From Halomonas ventosae (GTDB lineage Bacteria > Pseudomonadota > Gammaproteobacteria > Pseudomonadales > Halomonadaceae): a DNA stretch of 64,000 bases. Below the pieces are notes generated by a model. The model was given only the letters and a program-made list of their open reading frames with translations, made no database searches and was not told where the DNA came from. The stretch covers positions 124,001-188,000 of the forward strand of contig NZ_SNZJ01000001.1 in assembly GCF_004363555.1 (NCBI RefSeq). Reading direction: 5' to 3'. The position numbers were made by a program, and so were the translations under genes. Of this stretch, positions 46,256 through 55,582 are shown in pieces (within the stretch, counting starts at the first letter, position 1; every line of letters starts with the position of its first letter).

Positions 46256-46397
46256 GGCGCGCTGTCGTTCCGGATGTGATGCCATCATACCCAATCATCG
46301 CCACTGTGGTGAATCGTGCCGTGGCGCCTCGAAAAATGGAAACAGTCGGGGATGATGGATATTCTGCGGTCACCTGCCTGTCATCCCGAGGTGAGCC

Positions 46398-47597
46398 TTG
46401 TACGACTTCATCATCATCGGCGGCGGTATCCTCGGCATGTCCACCGCCATGCAGCTCAGCGAGACCTTTCCCGACCGCCGCATCCTGCTGCTCGAGAAGG
46501 CATCGGGCGCGGCCCGCCACCAGAGCGGCCGCAACAGCGGTGTCATCCATGCCGGTGTCTACTACGCCCCCGGCAGCCTCAAGGCGCGCTTCTGCCGCGA
46601 GGGCAACCGGGCCACCAAGGCGTTCTGCGAGGCCCACGGCATCGAGACCCGCACCTGCGGCAAGCTGCTGGTGGCCACCAACGACCTCGAACTTCAGCGC
46701 ATGCAGGGGCTCTGGGAGCGTACCGGCGCCAACGGGCTCGAGCGCGAGTGGCTCTCCGCCGAGGCGCTTGGCGAGCGGGAGCCGTCGATCACCGGTGTCG
46801 GCGCGCTCTTCGTGCCCTCCAGCGGCATCGTCGACTATGCCCGGGTGACCCGGGCCATGGCCGGGGAGTTCGAGCGGCGTGGCGGACAGCTGCGGTTCGA
46901 CCAGGAGGTGACCGCCATCGACGAGCGCCCCGGCGAGGTGGTGGTCAGGACCCGCGGCGACGAGTTCTCCACCCGCTACCTGATCGCCTGCGCGGGACTG
47001 ATGGCCGATCGGGTCGTGAGGATGCTGGGGCGCGATCCCGGCTTCATCATCTGCCCCTTCCGCGGCGAGTACTTCCACCTGCCGAAGGCGCGTGACGGCA
47101 TCGTGAACCACCTGGTCTATCCCATCCCGGACCCGGCCAGGCCCTTCCTCGGCGTGCACCTGACGCCGCTGCTGGACGGCGGCGTCACCCTGGGGCCCAA
47201 CGCCGTGCTGGCGCTGGCCCGCGAGGGGTATCGCAAGTCGGACGTCTCGCTGCCGGACCTGGCGCGGCTCGTCTCCCATCCCGGGGTGTGGCGGATGCTG
47301 GCCGGCAACCTGCGCCCGGGGCTCGAAGAGCTGCGCAACTCCTTCTCCCGCCGCCGCTACCTGGCGCTGGTGCGGCGCTACTGTCCCGAGCTCACCCTCG
47401 ATGACCTCGAGCCCTGGCCTGCCGGGGTACGCGCCCAGGCCATCTCCCGCGACGGGCGTCTGATCGATGACTTCCTGTTCGTCAACTCGCGTCGCACCGT
47501 CAACGTCTGCAATGCGCCGTCGCCGGCGGCCACCTCGGCACTGCCCATCGGGCGCTATATCGTCGACAAGGTAAAGGAGCAGGTGGAGGTCGGTTGA
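46398..47597 (+). CDS. lhgO: L-2-hydroxyglutarate dehydrogenase/oxidase
   Basis: FAD-dependent enzyme oxidising L-2-hydroxyglutarate to 2-oxoglutarate, passing electrons to quinone. The 399-residue protein begins with the dinucleotide fold IIGGGILGMS, then HQSGRNSGVIHAGVYY and the C-terminal NVCNAPSPAATSALPIG, all LhgO signatures. Start is TTG 46398 after GAGGTGAG. The glutarate hydroxylase gene csiD is absent here, so its substrate may come from elsewhere. Confidence 0.94.
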   Translation: MYDFIIIGGGILGMSTAMQLSETFPDRRILLLEKASGAARHQSGRNSGVIHAGVYYAPGSLKARFCREGNRATKAFCEAHGIETRTCGKLLVATNDLELQRMQGLWERTGANGLEREWLSAEALGEREPSITGVGALFVPSSGIVDYARVTRAMAGEFERRGGQLRFDQEVTAIDERPGEVVVRTRGDEFSTRYLIACAGLMADRVVRMLGRDPGFIICPFRGEYFHLPKARDGIVNHLVYPIPDPARPFLGVHLTPLLDGGVTLGPNAVLALAREGYRKSDVSLPDLARLVSHPGVWRMLAGNLRPGLEELRNSFSRRRYLALVRRYCPELTLDDLEPWPAGVRAQAISRDGRLIDDFLFVNSRRTVNVCNAPSPAATSALPIGRYIVDKVKEQVEVG

Positions 47598-47608
47598 CGG
47601 CCCGCCCA

Positions 47609-49327
47609 TCAATCTGCCCCCGAGGGACGACTGAGCTCGACCCAGGCCGCGTAGGTGCTGAGGAAGACCCGTCCGGTCAGATCGTCGAGGAAGTCGCTGT
47701 GCTTGAGGCGGTCCATCACCGGTCCCTTGACCTCGGCCAGGTGCAGGGTGACCCCGGAGTCCTCGAGCCGGGCGTTGATGGCATCGAGGCTCTCCAGCGC
47801 CGAGGCGTCGATCAGGTTGACCGCCGAGCAGATCAGCACCACGTGCTCGAGCTCCGGGCGGCTGGCCACCAGTGCATAGACGGTATCCTCCAGGTAGCGG
47901 GCGTTGGCGAAGTAGAGGCTCTCGTCGACGCGCAGCATGGCCAGGTGGCTGACGGTCTCGGTCTCGTGGCGATGGACGCTGCGGAAGTGCTCGGTGCCCT
48001 CGATGCGACCCACCAGGGCGCTGTGGGGACGGCTGGTGCGGTAGAGGAAGAGGGCGATGGAGAGCAGCACGCCCGAGATGATGCCCGCCTCGACCCCCTC
48101 CACCAGGGTCAATGCGATGGTCACTGCCATGGCCGAGAAGTCGCTGCGCGAGTAGCGCCAGGTCTGGCGCACCAGGGGGATATCCACCAGGGTCAGGATG
48201 GAGACGGTGATGGTGGCCGCCAGGGTGGCGATGGGCAGGTGCTGCAGCAGCGGGGTCAGCGCCAGGGTCGCCGCGCCGATCCCCAGCGCGGCGAATAAGC
48301 CGGCCATGGGCGTGCGGGCCCCGGACTCGAAGTTGATCACCGTGCGCGACAGCCCCCCGGTAACCGGCATCCCGCCGGAGAAGGCCGCGGCCAGGTTGGC
48401 GCCCCCCAGGCCCACCAGCTCCTGGTTGGGCGAGATCCGCTCGCGACGCTTGGCGGCCAGCATCTGGGCCATGGAGATCGACTCGACGAAGCCCACCACG
48501 CTGATCAGCAGGGCGGGAATCAGCAGGGCGCGCCACAGCGGCAGGTCCAGCGGTGGCAGGCTCAGGGGCGGCAGCCCCCCGGGAATGGCGCCGACCACGG
48601 CAACGCCGCGCTCCGCGAGCCCCAGCGACCAGCTGAGCAGTGTCGTGACGACCACCGCGATCACCGGGCCAGTTCGGGCCAGCAGGACGGCGAGCCCCTT
48701 TGGCAGCCTCAGGGCCCGCAGCAGCTTTTCCCCGTGGCGTCGCATCCCGACCAGGAAGGCCAGGCAGCCCAGGCCTAGCAGCAGGGTCGGCCAGTGGGTC
48801 TGCCCCAGCTCGGCGCCAAGGCTCATCAGCAAGTCCAGCGCCGTGAAGCCGCTCGCCTGGATGCCCAGCAGATGGGCCGCCTGGCTGGCGGCGATCAGCA
48901 CCGCCGAGGCGGAGAGGAACCCGGCGATCACCGGATGGCTCAGGAAGTTGGCGAAGAAGCCCAGGCGCAGCAGGCCCATGGCCGTGAGCATCAGCCCGGA
49001 GAGCAGCGAGAGCACCAGCGCCGCCTGCAGATAGGCCGGGCTGCCGGGAGCGGCTACCCCGGAGAGGGCCGCGCCGCTCATCAACGCGATGATCGCCACC
49101 GGGCCGATGGCCAGGGTGCGGCTGGTGCCGAGCAGGGCGTAGGCGATGGCCGGCAGGATGCTGGCATAGAGGCCGACCACGGCCGGCAGGCCGGCGAGCA
49201 GGGCATAGGCCAGCGACTGGGGAATCACCATCACGGTGACGATCACCCCGGCCAGCAGGTCGGCGCCGGCCAGTCGGCGGGTGTAGTGGGGCAGCCAGGT
49301 GAGGATCGGCAGGTAGCGCTTGAGCAT
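47609..49327 (-). CDS. SulP-family inorganic anion transporter with STAS domain
   Basis: A 572-residue membrane protein: 12-14 hydrophobic segments with the SulP motif VIPQSLAYALLAGLPAVVGLYAS and a C-terminal cytoplasmic STAS domain (about 440-560; SAVNLIDASALESLDAI). Members carry sulfate, bicarbonate or dicarboxylates. No sulfate-assimilation operon is attached, but an O-acetylhomoserine sulfhydrylase gene is divergent; the link is only suggestive. Confidence 0.92.
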   Translation of the reverse strand: MLKRYLPILTWLPHYTRRLAGADLLAGVIVTVMVIPQSLAYALLAGLPAVVGLYASILPAIAYALLGTSRTLAIGPVAIIALMSGAALSGVAAPGSPAYLQAALVLSLLSGLMLTAMGLLRLGFFANFLSHPVIAGFLSASAVLIAASQAAHLLGIQASGFTALDLLMSLGAELGQTHWPTLLLGLGCLAFLVGMRRHGEKLLRALRLPKGLAVLLARTGPVIAVVVTTLLSWSLGLAERGVAVVGAIPGGLPPLSLPPLDLPLWRALLIPALLISVVGFVESISMAQMLAAKRRERISPNQELVGLGGANLAAAFSGGMPVTGGLSRTVINFESGARTPMAGLFAALGIGAATLALTPLLQHLPIATLAATITVSILTLVDIPLVRQTWRYSRSDFSAMAVTIALTLVEGVEAGIISGVLLSIALFLYRTSRPHSALVGRIEGTEHFRSVHRHETETVSHLAMLRVDESLYFANARYLEDTVYALVASRPELEHVVLICSAVNLIDASALESLDAINARLEDSGVTLHLAEVKGPVMDRLKHSDFLDDLTGRVFLSTYAAWVELSRPSGAD

Positions 49328-49472
49328 CCTTACTCGCCATATCGGTGGCAGGGGCGACGGGCGCGGCCCCGGGGCATGGCTACCAGACTAAACGATATTG
49401 GTCGCCGGTTTCAGGGTTGGTTAGCATCGGGTAAAACAGTGGATACCCCACGACTACGCAGAAGGATGCGCC

Positions 49473-50747
49473 ATGAAGCCCGAGACCCTTGCCCTGCACC
49501 ACGGCTATGCCCCCGATGACCAGCACGCGGTGGCGGTGCCGATCCACCAGACCACCTCGTTCTCGTTCGACAGCGCCCAGCATGCGGCGGACCTCTTTGA
49601 CCTCAAGGTCGAAGGCAACATCTACTCGCGGATCATGAACCCCACCTGTGCGGTGCTCGAGCAGCGCGTGGCGGCCCTTGAGGGAGGTATCGCCGGGCTG
49701 GCCGTGGCGTCGGGCATGGCGGCGATCACCTACGCCATCCAGACCATCGCCGAGGCCGGGGACAACATCGTCTCCATCAGCGAGCTCTACGGCGGCACCT
49801 ACAACCTCTTCGCCCATACCCTGCCGCGCCAGGGGATCGAGGTACGCTTCGCCGACAAGGACGACATCGCCGGTCTCGAGTCGCTGATCGATGCCCGCAC
49901 CAAGGCGGTGTTCTGCGAGAGTGTCGGCAACCCCTCCGGCAGCGTGGTGGACATGGTGGCCCTGGCCGAGGCCGCCCATCGCCACGGGGTGCCGGTGATC
50001 GTCGACAATACCGTGCCGACCCCCTTCCTGTGGCGGCCCATCGAGCACGGCGCCGACATCGTGATCCACTCGGCCACCAAGTATATCGGCGGCCACGGCA
50101 CCACGGTGGGCGGGGTGATCGTCGATTCCGGCCGCTTCCCCTGGGCCGAGCACCCCGACCGTTTCCCGCTGCTCAACGAGCCGGACGTCTCCTACCACGG
50201 CGTCTGCTATACCCGCGACCTGGGCGAGGCCGCCTTCATCGGCCGTGCCCGGGTAGTGCCGCTGCGCAACATGGGGGCGGCGCTCTCGGCCCAGGCGGCA
50301 TGGAACCTGCTGCAGGGGCTCGAGACCCTGTCGCTGCGCATCGAGCGCGTCTGCGACAACGCCCTGAAGGTGGCCGAGTACCTCGAGGGGCATCCCGCGG
50401 TGACCTGGGTGCAGTATGCCGGCCTGCCGAGCCACAAGGATCACGGCCTGGCGCAGCGCTACATGGGCGGGCGTGCCTCGGGCATCCTCAGCTTCGGCAT
50501 CCAGGGCGGTCGCGAGGCCGGGGCCCGCTTCTACGACGCGCTGGGCATGATCCTGCGGCTGGTCAACATCGGCGACGCCAAGACCTGTTCGTCGATCCCG
50601 GCCGCCACCACCCACCGCCAGCTCAACGACGAGGAGCTCAAGGCAGCCGGCGTGAGGCCGGACATGGTGCGCCTCTCCATCGGCATCGAGCATGTCGACG
50701 ACATCCTCGCCGACCTGGACCAGGCTCTGGCCGCCAGTCAGGCCTGA
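49473..50747 (+). CDS. metY: O-acetylhomoserine sulfhydrylase (MetY-type)
   Basis: PLP-dependent enzyme making homocysteine from O-acetylhomoserine and sulfide. The 424-residue length, start ETLALHHGYAPD, and the PLP-lysine segment HSATKYIGGHGTTVGG (Lys203) match OAH sulfhydrylase over cystathionine gamma-synthase. Homocysteine also arises from LuxS here, so both feed methionine synthesis. No SAM riboswitch or MetJ box is visible in the 145-bp upstream gap. Confidence 0.92.
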   Translation: MKPETLALHHGYAPDDQHAVAVPIHQTTSFSFDSAQHAADLFDLKVEGNIYSRIMNPTCAVLEQRVAALEGGIAGLAVASGMAAITYAIQTIAEAGDNIVSISELYGGTYNLFAHTLPRQGIEVRFADKDDIAGLESLIDARTKAVFCESVGNPSGSVVDMVALAEAAHRHGVPVIVDNTVPTPFLWRPIEHGADIVIHSATKYIGGHGTTVGGVIVDSGRFPWAEHPDRFPLLNEPDVSYHGVCYTRDLGEAAFIGRARVVPLRNMGAALSAQAAWNLLQGLETLSLRIERVCDNALKVAEYLEGHPAVTWVQYAGLPSHKDHGLAQRYMGGRASGILSFGIQGGREAGARFYDALGMILRLVNIGDAKTCSSIPAATTHRQLNDEELKAAGVRPDMVRLSIGIEHVDDILADLDQALAASQA

Positions 50748-50840
50748 TTCGGCCTCTGACCGTCGCCTCTCCCTCGTCCCGCGCTGCCGGATCCGTCCAT
50801 GGCCGTCGGGGTGAGGGGGAGGTGGTTGGTTGACACGGGC

Positions 50841-51092
50841 TCAACCGTCCAGCACCTCCTTCACGGGGGTGTCGGGACCGTGGCGGTCGATCAGCTCGTC
50901 CACTTCATTGGTCAGCCATTTCCTGTCCTGCTGGTACATGATCTCGCCGCCATGGGAGATCATGAGGCCATCCCCCATCAGCAGCTCTCGTACCTCGCCC
51001 AGGGTGGCTTGCTCGGGATCCATGAAGTCACGTATCAGCGCCGCAAGCTCCGGACTCGCCTCGGATTGATCTCCCTCTGGCTGTTCGCTCAT
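50841..51092 (-). CDS. Small hypothetical acidic protein
   Basis: An 83-residue acidic protein with no motif I recognise. An N-terminal charged stretch precedes LAALIRDFMDPEQATLGEVRELL and a C-terminal YQQDRKWLTNEVDELIDRHG. It lacks membrane segments or a signal peptide. It lies 100 bases after the MFS gene on the same strand. Length and acidic bias fit a real halophile gene, but evidence is limited to an intact frame with plausible composition. Confidence 0.6.
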   Translation of the reverse strand: MSEQPEGDQSEASPELAALIRDFMDPEQATLGEVRELLMGDGLMISHGGEIMYQQDRKWLTNEVDELIDRHGPDTPVKEVLDG

Positions 51093-51192
51093 CAGGCTGC
51101 CTCCTGGTAATGGTGGGTGCGCTGTCCAGGCGTGTTACCCCGCCGGGTCACGTCACGGAGGGTGGCTCTCCCCGGCGTCTCTATACGATAGT

Positions 51193-52380
51193 TCAGGTCC
51201 TGCCAGTAGCGGTAGATGTCACCCAGAGCGTGGCCAGCACCACCAGCAGGATGGCCGGCAACATGGCCAGGTTGAGGAGCTCCCAGCCGAGGTGGTGCAG
51301 CAGTGCCCCCGACATCAGCGATCCCAGGGCCACCAGCGAGAAGATGATCAGGTCGTTGATGCCCTGCACCTTGCCGCGCTCGGCCTCGGAGTGGACGGAA
51401 GAGAGCAGGGCACTGCCGCCCACGAACAGGAAGTTCCAGCCGATGCCCAGCAGCACCAGGGCCGTCCAGAAGTGCGCCAGGCTGACGCCCAGGTTGGTTA
51501 CCAGTACCGTGCCGGTGAGTAGCAGCGTGCCGGTCAGCAGGATGGGTGGCACGCCGAAGCGGGCGATGAGGCTGCCGGTCACGAAGGAGGGCGCGAACAT
51601 GCCCAGCACGTGCCACTGCATGATGACGGCGACCTGCCCCATCTCGAAGCCCTGAGCGCGCATGGCCAGTGGCGTGGCGGTCATCACCAACGCCATGATG
51701 GCATAACCCACCGCCCCGGCCAGCACCGCCACCCGGAAGCTTGGCCGGGCCGCGATGTCCGCCATGGGGCGAGCACTGTCTCCGGGCTGCGCCTCGCTGC
51801 TCGGCGGCACCCGCAGCTGGGTCAGCAGGCCGATGGCCACCAGGGCTAGCAGTGCGATCACCAGGTAGGGCCCGCCCGAGGGCACGCCGGTGATCAGGTC
51901 CGTGGCGGCACTGGCGTTCCAGGGGCCGAGGAAGGCCGCTACCACGCCACCGGCCAGGACGAAGGAGATCGCCCGGGTGCGAAAGGCGGGACTCGCCACA
52001 TCCGCGGCGGCGAAGCGGTAGTACATGGCGAAGCCCTGGTAGAGCCCCAGCAGCAGGTTGCCGGCGCAGAACACCCCGAAGGAGCCCGTGGCGATGCCCA
52101 CGAAACTGACCAGCCCGCCCGCCATGCCGCCCAGGGCGGCCCCGGCGATGAAGCCGCGCCGCCTTCCCACCCGCTTCATGTAGAGCGAGGCCGGCAGGGT
52201 GGAGACCACCGTGCCGACCATCATCAGGGCGATGGGGAGCGTGGCGAGGCCCGGGTCGGGGCTCAGCTGCTGACCCACCACGCCGCTCAGCGTCATGACG
52301 GTGATCGAGGCCACCATGAACAGCACCTGGCTGGTGACCAGGATGGCCACGTTGCGTTTTTCCCGGGGTACCGGCGCCAT
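51193..52380 (-). CDS. MFS transporter
   Basis: A 395-residue protein with about 12 hydrophobic segments and the MFS motif A variant between helices 2 and 3 (SLYMKRVGRRRGF). A cytoplasmic loop near residue 205 separates the two six-helix bundles. Substrate not predictable. It may share a transcript with the small acidic protein downstream. Confidence 0.85.
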   Translation of the reverse strand: MAPVPREKRNVAILVTSQVLFMVASITVMTLSGVVGQQLSPDPGLATLPIALMMVGTVVSTLPASLYMKRVGRRRGFIAGAALGGMAGGLVSFVGIATGSFGVFCAGNLLLGLYQGFAMYYRFAAADVASPAFRTRAISFVLAGGVVAAFLGPWNASAATDLITGVPSGGPYLVIALLALVAIGLLTQLRVPPSSEAQPGDSARPMADIAARPSFRVAVLAGAVGYAIMALVMTATPLAMRAQGFEMGQVAVIMQWHVLGMFAPSFVTGSLIARFGVPPILLTGTLLLTGTVLVTNLGVSLAHFWTALVLLGIGWNFLFVGGSALLSSVHSEAERGKVQGINDLIIFSLVALGSLMSGALLHHLGWELLNLAMLPAILLVVLATLWVTSTATGRT

Positions 52381-52475
52381 GAGCTCCTCTCTCCTGTGGT
52401 GAGTGAAACCTTGCGGCCCGGTTCAGGTTACCCGTTTCCCCTCGTCCTGCGCGCTGCCGGGGCCATTCCCCACCC

Positions 52476-53627
52476 TCAGGGCCGGAACTGGCGTAGGAAG
52501 CGGCGATCCAGGCGACGCTTGAAGGCCAGGGCCAGGCGGCCGCCCCACCAGCGTCGGCCGCGGATGGCGAGCCCCTGGCCGGCGCCCAGGTCGAGGATCG
52601 CCAGGGACAGCCGCTGGGGAACATAGGGCGTCAGGGGGCCACCGGCCAGGCGCGCCGCCAGGTTGTCGAGCAGCACAGGGGCCTGGCGAATGCCGTGGAT
52701 GCGCAGGCGCGGCAGCTCGTGGTGCAGCATCGCCGCACAGTCCCCGGCGGCGAAGATGTCGGGGTGGCCGGGGCTCTGCAGGGTGGCCTCCACGGCCAGG
52801 CCACGCCCCGGAATCAGCGGTAGTCCCAGCCGTTCGACCACCTCGGGCGGAGCCAGCCCCGTCGCATGCACGACATGGTCGGCCGGCAGCCACTGCAGGC
52901 TGTCCTCGCCCCAGGCGTTGGCCTCGGTGGCGAAGGTCACGCCGCCGGCGGCGTGACCGGTGACGTCGAGGCCGAAGCCGACCCGGATCTCGCGACGATC
53001 GAGCTGGCGCATCAGCCAGCGCACGGCCCCGGCGGGGGCGCCTGCCAGCAGCTGCTGGCCGCGGCTCACCAGCAGGATCTCGGGACGGGCACCATGGCGA
53101 CGCGCCAGTTGGCGCAGCTGGCAGGCGACCTCCACACCGCTCGGGCCACCCCCGACGACGACCAGCCGAGGGCTGAGGCCACGGGAGAACTCCTGTTCCA
53201 GGCGGTGGCGGAGGGCGAGCAGGCGCGGGATCGGCTTGACCGCCCAGACCTGCGGCCCAGGCGTGCGTCTCGCAGGGCAGGGCGTACGCGATCCCAGGTT
53301 CAGCGAGAGCAGCGAGAAGTCGAACTCGCGACCGTCCTCCAGCCGGGCGATCCGTGCCTGCGGGTCGAGCTGTGCCAGGCGGCCCCTCAGGGCTCGCGCG
53401 CCGAAGTGGCTCGCCAGGCGGGTCGGATCCAGACGGTCTTCGGCGGCCGTATGGCCGGCCCCGAGCATGCCGGTGGCCCGGCCCGAATACCAGAAGCTGC
53501 CGGGGTCGACGAGGGTGACCTCGGCGCCCGGAATGCGGTGGCGATGTCGGATCAGGTGCAGGTGGGCATGCCCGGCGCCGACCAGCAGCAGGTGGGGTCG
53601 TCCGGCGCGAGGAGGTGTGGGTGTCAT
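52476..53627 (-). CDS. FAD/NAD-dependent oxidoreductase (NDH-2-like, TIGR03169-type)
   Basis: A 383-residue pyridine-nucleotide-disulfide oxidoreductase. FAD-binding GAGHAHLHLIR (about 17-27), NAD-binding VVVGGGPSGVEVACQL (mid-protein) and second FAD motif PDIFAAGDCA are clear. The GAGHAH start is characteristic of the group fused to SelD in some bacteria. Redox cysteines are absent, so it resembles type II NADH dehydrogenase more than a disulfide reductase. No selD neighbour in this window. Confidence 0.82.
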   Translation of the reverse strand: MTPTPPRAGRPHLLLVGAGHAHLHLIRHRHRIPGAEVTLVDPGSFWYSGRATGMLGAGHTAAEDRLDPTRLASHFGARALRGRLAQLDPQARIARLEDGREFDFSLLSLNLGSRTPCPARRTPGPQVWAVKPIPRLLALRHRLEQEFSRGLSPRLVVVGGGPSGVEVACQLRQLARRHGARPEILLVSRGQQLLAGAPAGAVRWLMRQLDRREIRVGFGLDVTGHAAGGVTFATEANAWGEDSLQWLPADHVVHATGLAPPEVVERLGLPLIPGRGLAVEATLQSPGHPDIFAAGDCAAMLHHELPRLRIHGIRQAPVLLDNLAARLAGGPLTPYVPQRLSLAILDLGAGQGLAIRGRRWWGGRLALAFKRRLDRRFLRQFRP

Positions 53628-53703
53628 CCCGCGATGGTAGCGGAAAGGCGCGAGTCAGGCGACACGGGCGCCCGGCTTGACAGGCCGCGGCGCCCGGCTC
53701 GGG

Positions 53704-54630
53704 TCAACGCGACGCGGCCGCGGCCTTTGCCTCCCGGGGGCGGGACTGCCAGGCCGACCAGGAGTAGAGGGCGAGTCCGGTCCAGATCAGCACGAAGGTG
53801 GTCAGCTGCACCGGTGCCAGGGGTTCATGGAACACCAGCAGGGCGATGAGGAACTGGATGGTCGGGTTGAGGTACATCAGGAAGCCCAGCGTCGCCAGGC
53901 GCAGGCGGCGCGCGGCGCCGGCAAAGGCCAGCAGGGGGAGGGCGGTGATCACGCCGCTGGCCACCAGCAGGGCGGTGGTGCGGCCATCGTCCAGGAAGTG
54001 GGAGAGCTCGGCCTGGGTGAGCCAGCCCAGCGCCATCAGGGCCAGGGGCAGGAGCAGCAGGGTCTCGACGAAGAGGCCCGAGAGGCCGTCCAGTGGCACC
54101 TGCTTGCGCAGCAGGCCGTAGGTGCCGAAGGAGAAGGCCAGGGCCAGGCTGATCCAGGGCAGCTCACCCAGCATCACCAGCTGGATCGCGATGGCCAGTC
54201 CCGCAAGCCCCACCGCCACGCCCTGCAGGCGCGCCATGCGCTCGCGCAGCACCAGCATGCCCAGTCCCACGTTGACCAGCGGCGTCATGAAGTAGCCCAG
54301 GCTCGCCTGGAGCACGTGGCGGGTCTCCACCGAGTAGATATAGAGCCCCCAGTTCAGGGCGATGAGCAGGGCGCAACCCAGTACCCGGCCGAGGCGCCTG
54401 GGCTCGGCAAGGGCGCGGCGGATGGGCGCCCAGCGGCCGAGCAGGGTGACCAGCCCGACCAGGAAGAGGCAGGACCAGATCACCCGGTGCAGCAGGATCT
54501 CGAAGGCAGGCACGCCCTGGAAGAGGGCGAAGAACAGCGGGAAGCAACCCCAGGCCACATAGGCGGCCAGGCCGAAGGCGACGCCCTTGCCGGTTTCGTG
54601 CTGCGGGGCAGAGGTGGGATGGCTGGACAT
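53704..54630 (-). CDS. rarD: EamA-family transporter RarD
   Basis: A 308-residue protein with ten predicted membrane helices of the drug/metabolite superfamily. RarD hallmarks are AYVAWGCFPLFF, HRVIWS, NWGLYIYSVETRHVLQASLG and YLNPTIQFLIA. Start ATG 54630 has GAGG upstream; the in-frame ATG 54660 lacks one. Reported links of RarD to chloramphenicol resistance are indirect; natural substrate unknown. Confidence 0.92.
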   Translation of the reverse strand: MSSHPTSAPQHETGKGVAFGLAAYVAWGCFPLFFALFQGVPAFEILLHRVIWSCLFLVGLVTLLGRWAPIRRALAEPRRLGRVLGCALLIALNWGLYIYSVETRHVLQASLGYFMTPLVNVGLGMLVLRERMARLQGVAVGLAGLAIAIQLVMLGELPWISLALAFSFGTYGLLRKQVPLDGLSGLFVETLLLLPLALMALGWLTQAELSHFLDDGRTTALLVASGVITALPLLAFAGAARRLRLATLGFLMYLNPTIQFLIALLVFHEPLAPVQLTTFVLIWTGLALYSWSAWQSRPREAKAAAASR

Positions 54631-54766
54631 GGCGGCCTCGGATCGAAATGCGCTAGACATTAGCAGGCTATAGGCGTGCCCGCCATGGGTCCTGCGCGAC
54701 GGCTGACGATGACGGGGCTCGTGGGGTAGGCTGTGACGGGCCCATTACCTCGACGGGAGTCCCCCC

Positions 54767-55582
54767 ATGAGCGAACTGAGAACCACCCTGGTGCAGTGCG
54801 ACCTGCGCTGGGAAGACCCCGATGCCAACTGCCGGATGCTCGAGGAGACCCTGGGCGGGCTCGGCGCCGATGACACCGACCTGATCGTGCTGCCGGAGAT
54901 GTTCGCCACCGGTTTTACCATGAACTCCCGGGAAATGGCCGAGCCCATGGCCGAGAGCCGGACCGTGGCCTGGCTGCAGGACCAGGCGGCCCGCCGCGGC
55001 TGCGTGGTCACCGGCAGTGTCGCCGTGTTGGAGGAGGGCGACTACTTCAACCGCCTGGTCTGGGCGCGCCCGGACGGCAGCCTGGTCACCTACGACAAGC
55101 GCCACTTGTTCCGCATGGCCGGGGAGCATGAGCGCTATGCCATGGGCCATGAGCGGGTGATCGTCGAGCTCAAGGGCTTCCGGATCCTGCTCAGCGTCTG
55201 CTACGACCTGCGCTTCCCCGTCTGGCTGCGCCAGCAGCCGGGGCCCGACGAGCACTTCGAGTATGACGCCCTGCTCTGCGTGGCCAACTGGCCGGCGCCG
55301 CGTCGCCACCCCTGGCGGGTGCTGCTGCAGGCTCGGGCCATCGAGAACCTCTGCCCGGTGATCGGCGTCAACCGGGTCGGCGAGGATGCCAAGGGACTCG
55401 CCTATGCCGGCGATTCCATGCTGGTCGATGCCAAGGGCGAGACGCTGATCGACGAGCCCCGTGATACCCCCTTCCTGAAGACCGGCCGCCTGTCGCTGGA
55501 TGAGCTCCAGGCCTTCCGCGAGAAGTTTCCCGCCTGGCGCGATGCCGACCACTTCGGCCTCGCCGACGGGGTGGGCTACTGA
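54767..55582 (+). CDS. yafV: Omega-amidase (YafV/Nit2-type nitrilase superfamily)
   Basis: A 271-residue carbon-nitrogen hydrolase with the catalytic triad Glu44 (LPEMF), Lys111 (YDKRHLF) and Cys145 (SVCYDLRFP). The ATGFTMN segment after the Glu motif resembles omega-amidases that hydrolyse alpha-ketoglutaramate or alpha-ketosuccinamate. Its stop overlaps the rsuA start (TGATG), so the two are coupled, though functionally unrelated. Confidence 0.9.
   Translation: MSELRTTLVQCDLRWEDPDANCRMLEETLGGLGADDTDLIVLPEMFATGFTMNSREMAEPMAESRTVAWLQDQAARRGCVVTGSVAVLEEGDYFNRLVWARPDGSLVTYDKRHLFRMAGEHERYAMGHERVIVELKGFRILLSVCYDLRFPVWLRQQPGPDEHFEYDALLCVANWPAPRRHPWRVLLQARAIENLCPVIGVNRVGEDAKGLAYAGDSMLVDAKGETLIDEPRDTPFLKTGRLSLDELQAFREKFPAWRDADHFGLADGVGY

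Noticed and set aside
46005..49340. An 1100-codon minus-strand frame spanning csiR, lhgO and the SulP gene
   Set aside because: Crosses three well-supported genes on both strands, has Arg/Pro/Gly-rich low-complexity translation and no domain.
49328..49472. SAM riboswitch or MetJ box before the O-acetylhomoserine sulfhydrylase gene
   Set aside because: No AGACGTCT-like repeats or riboswitch-like paired helices were found in the 145-bp gap.
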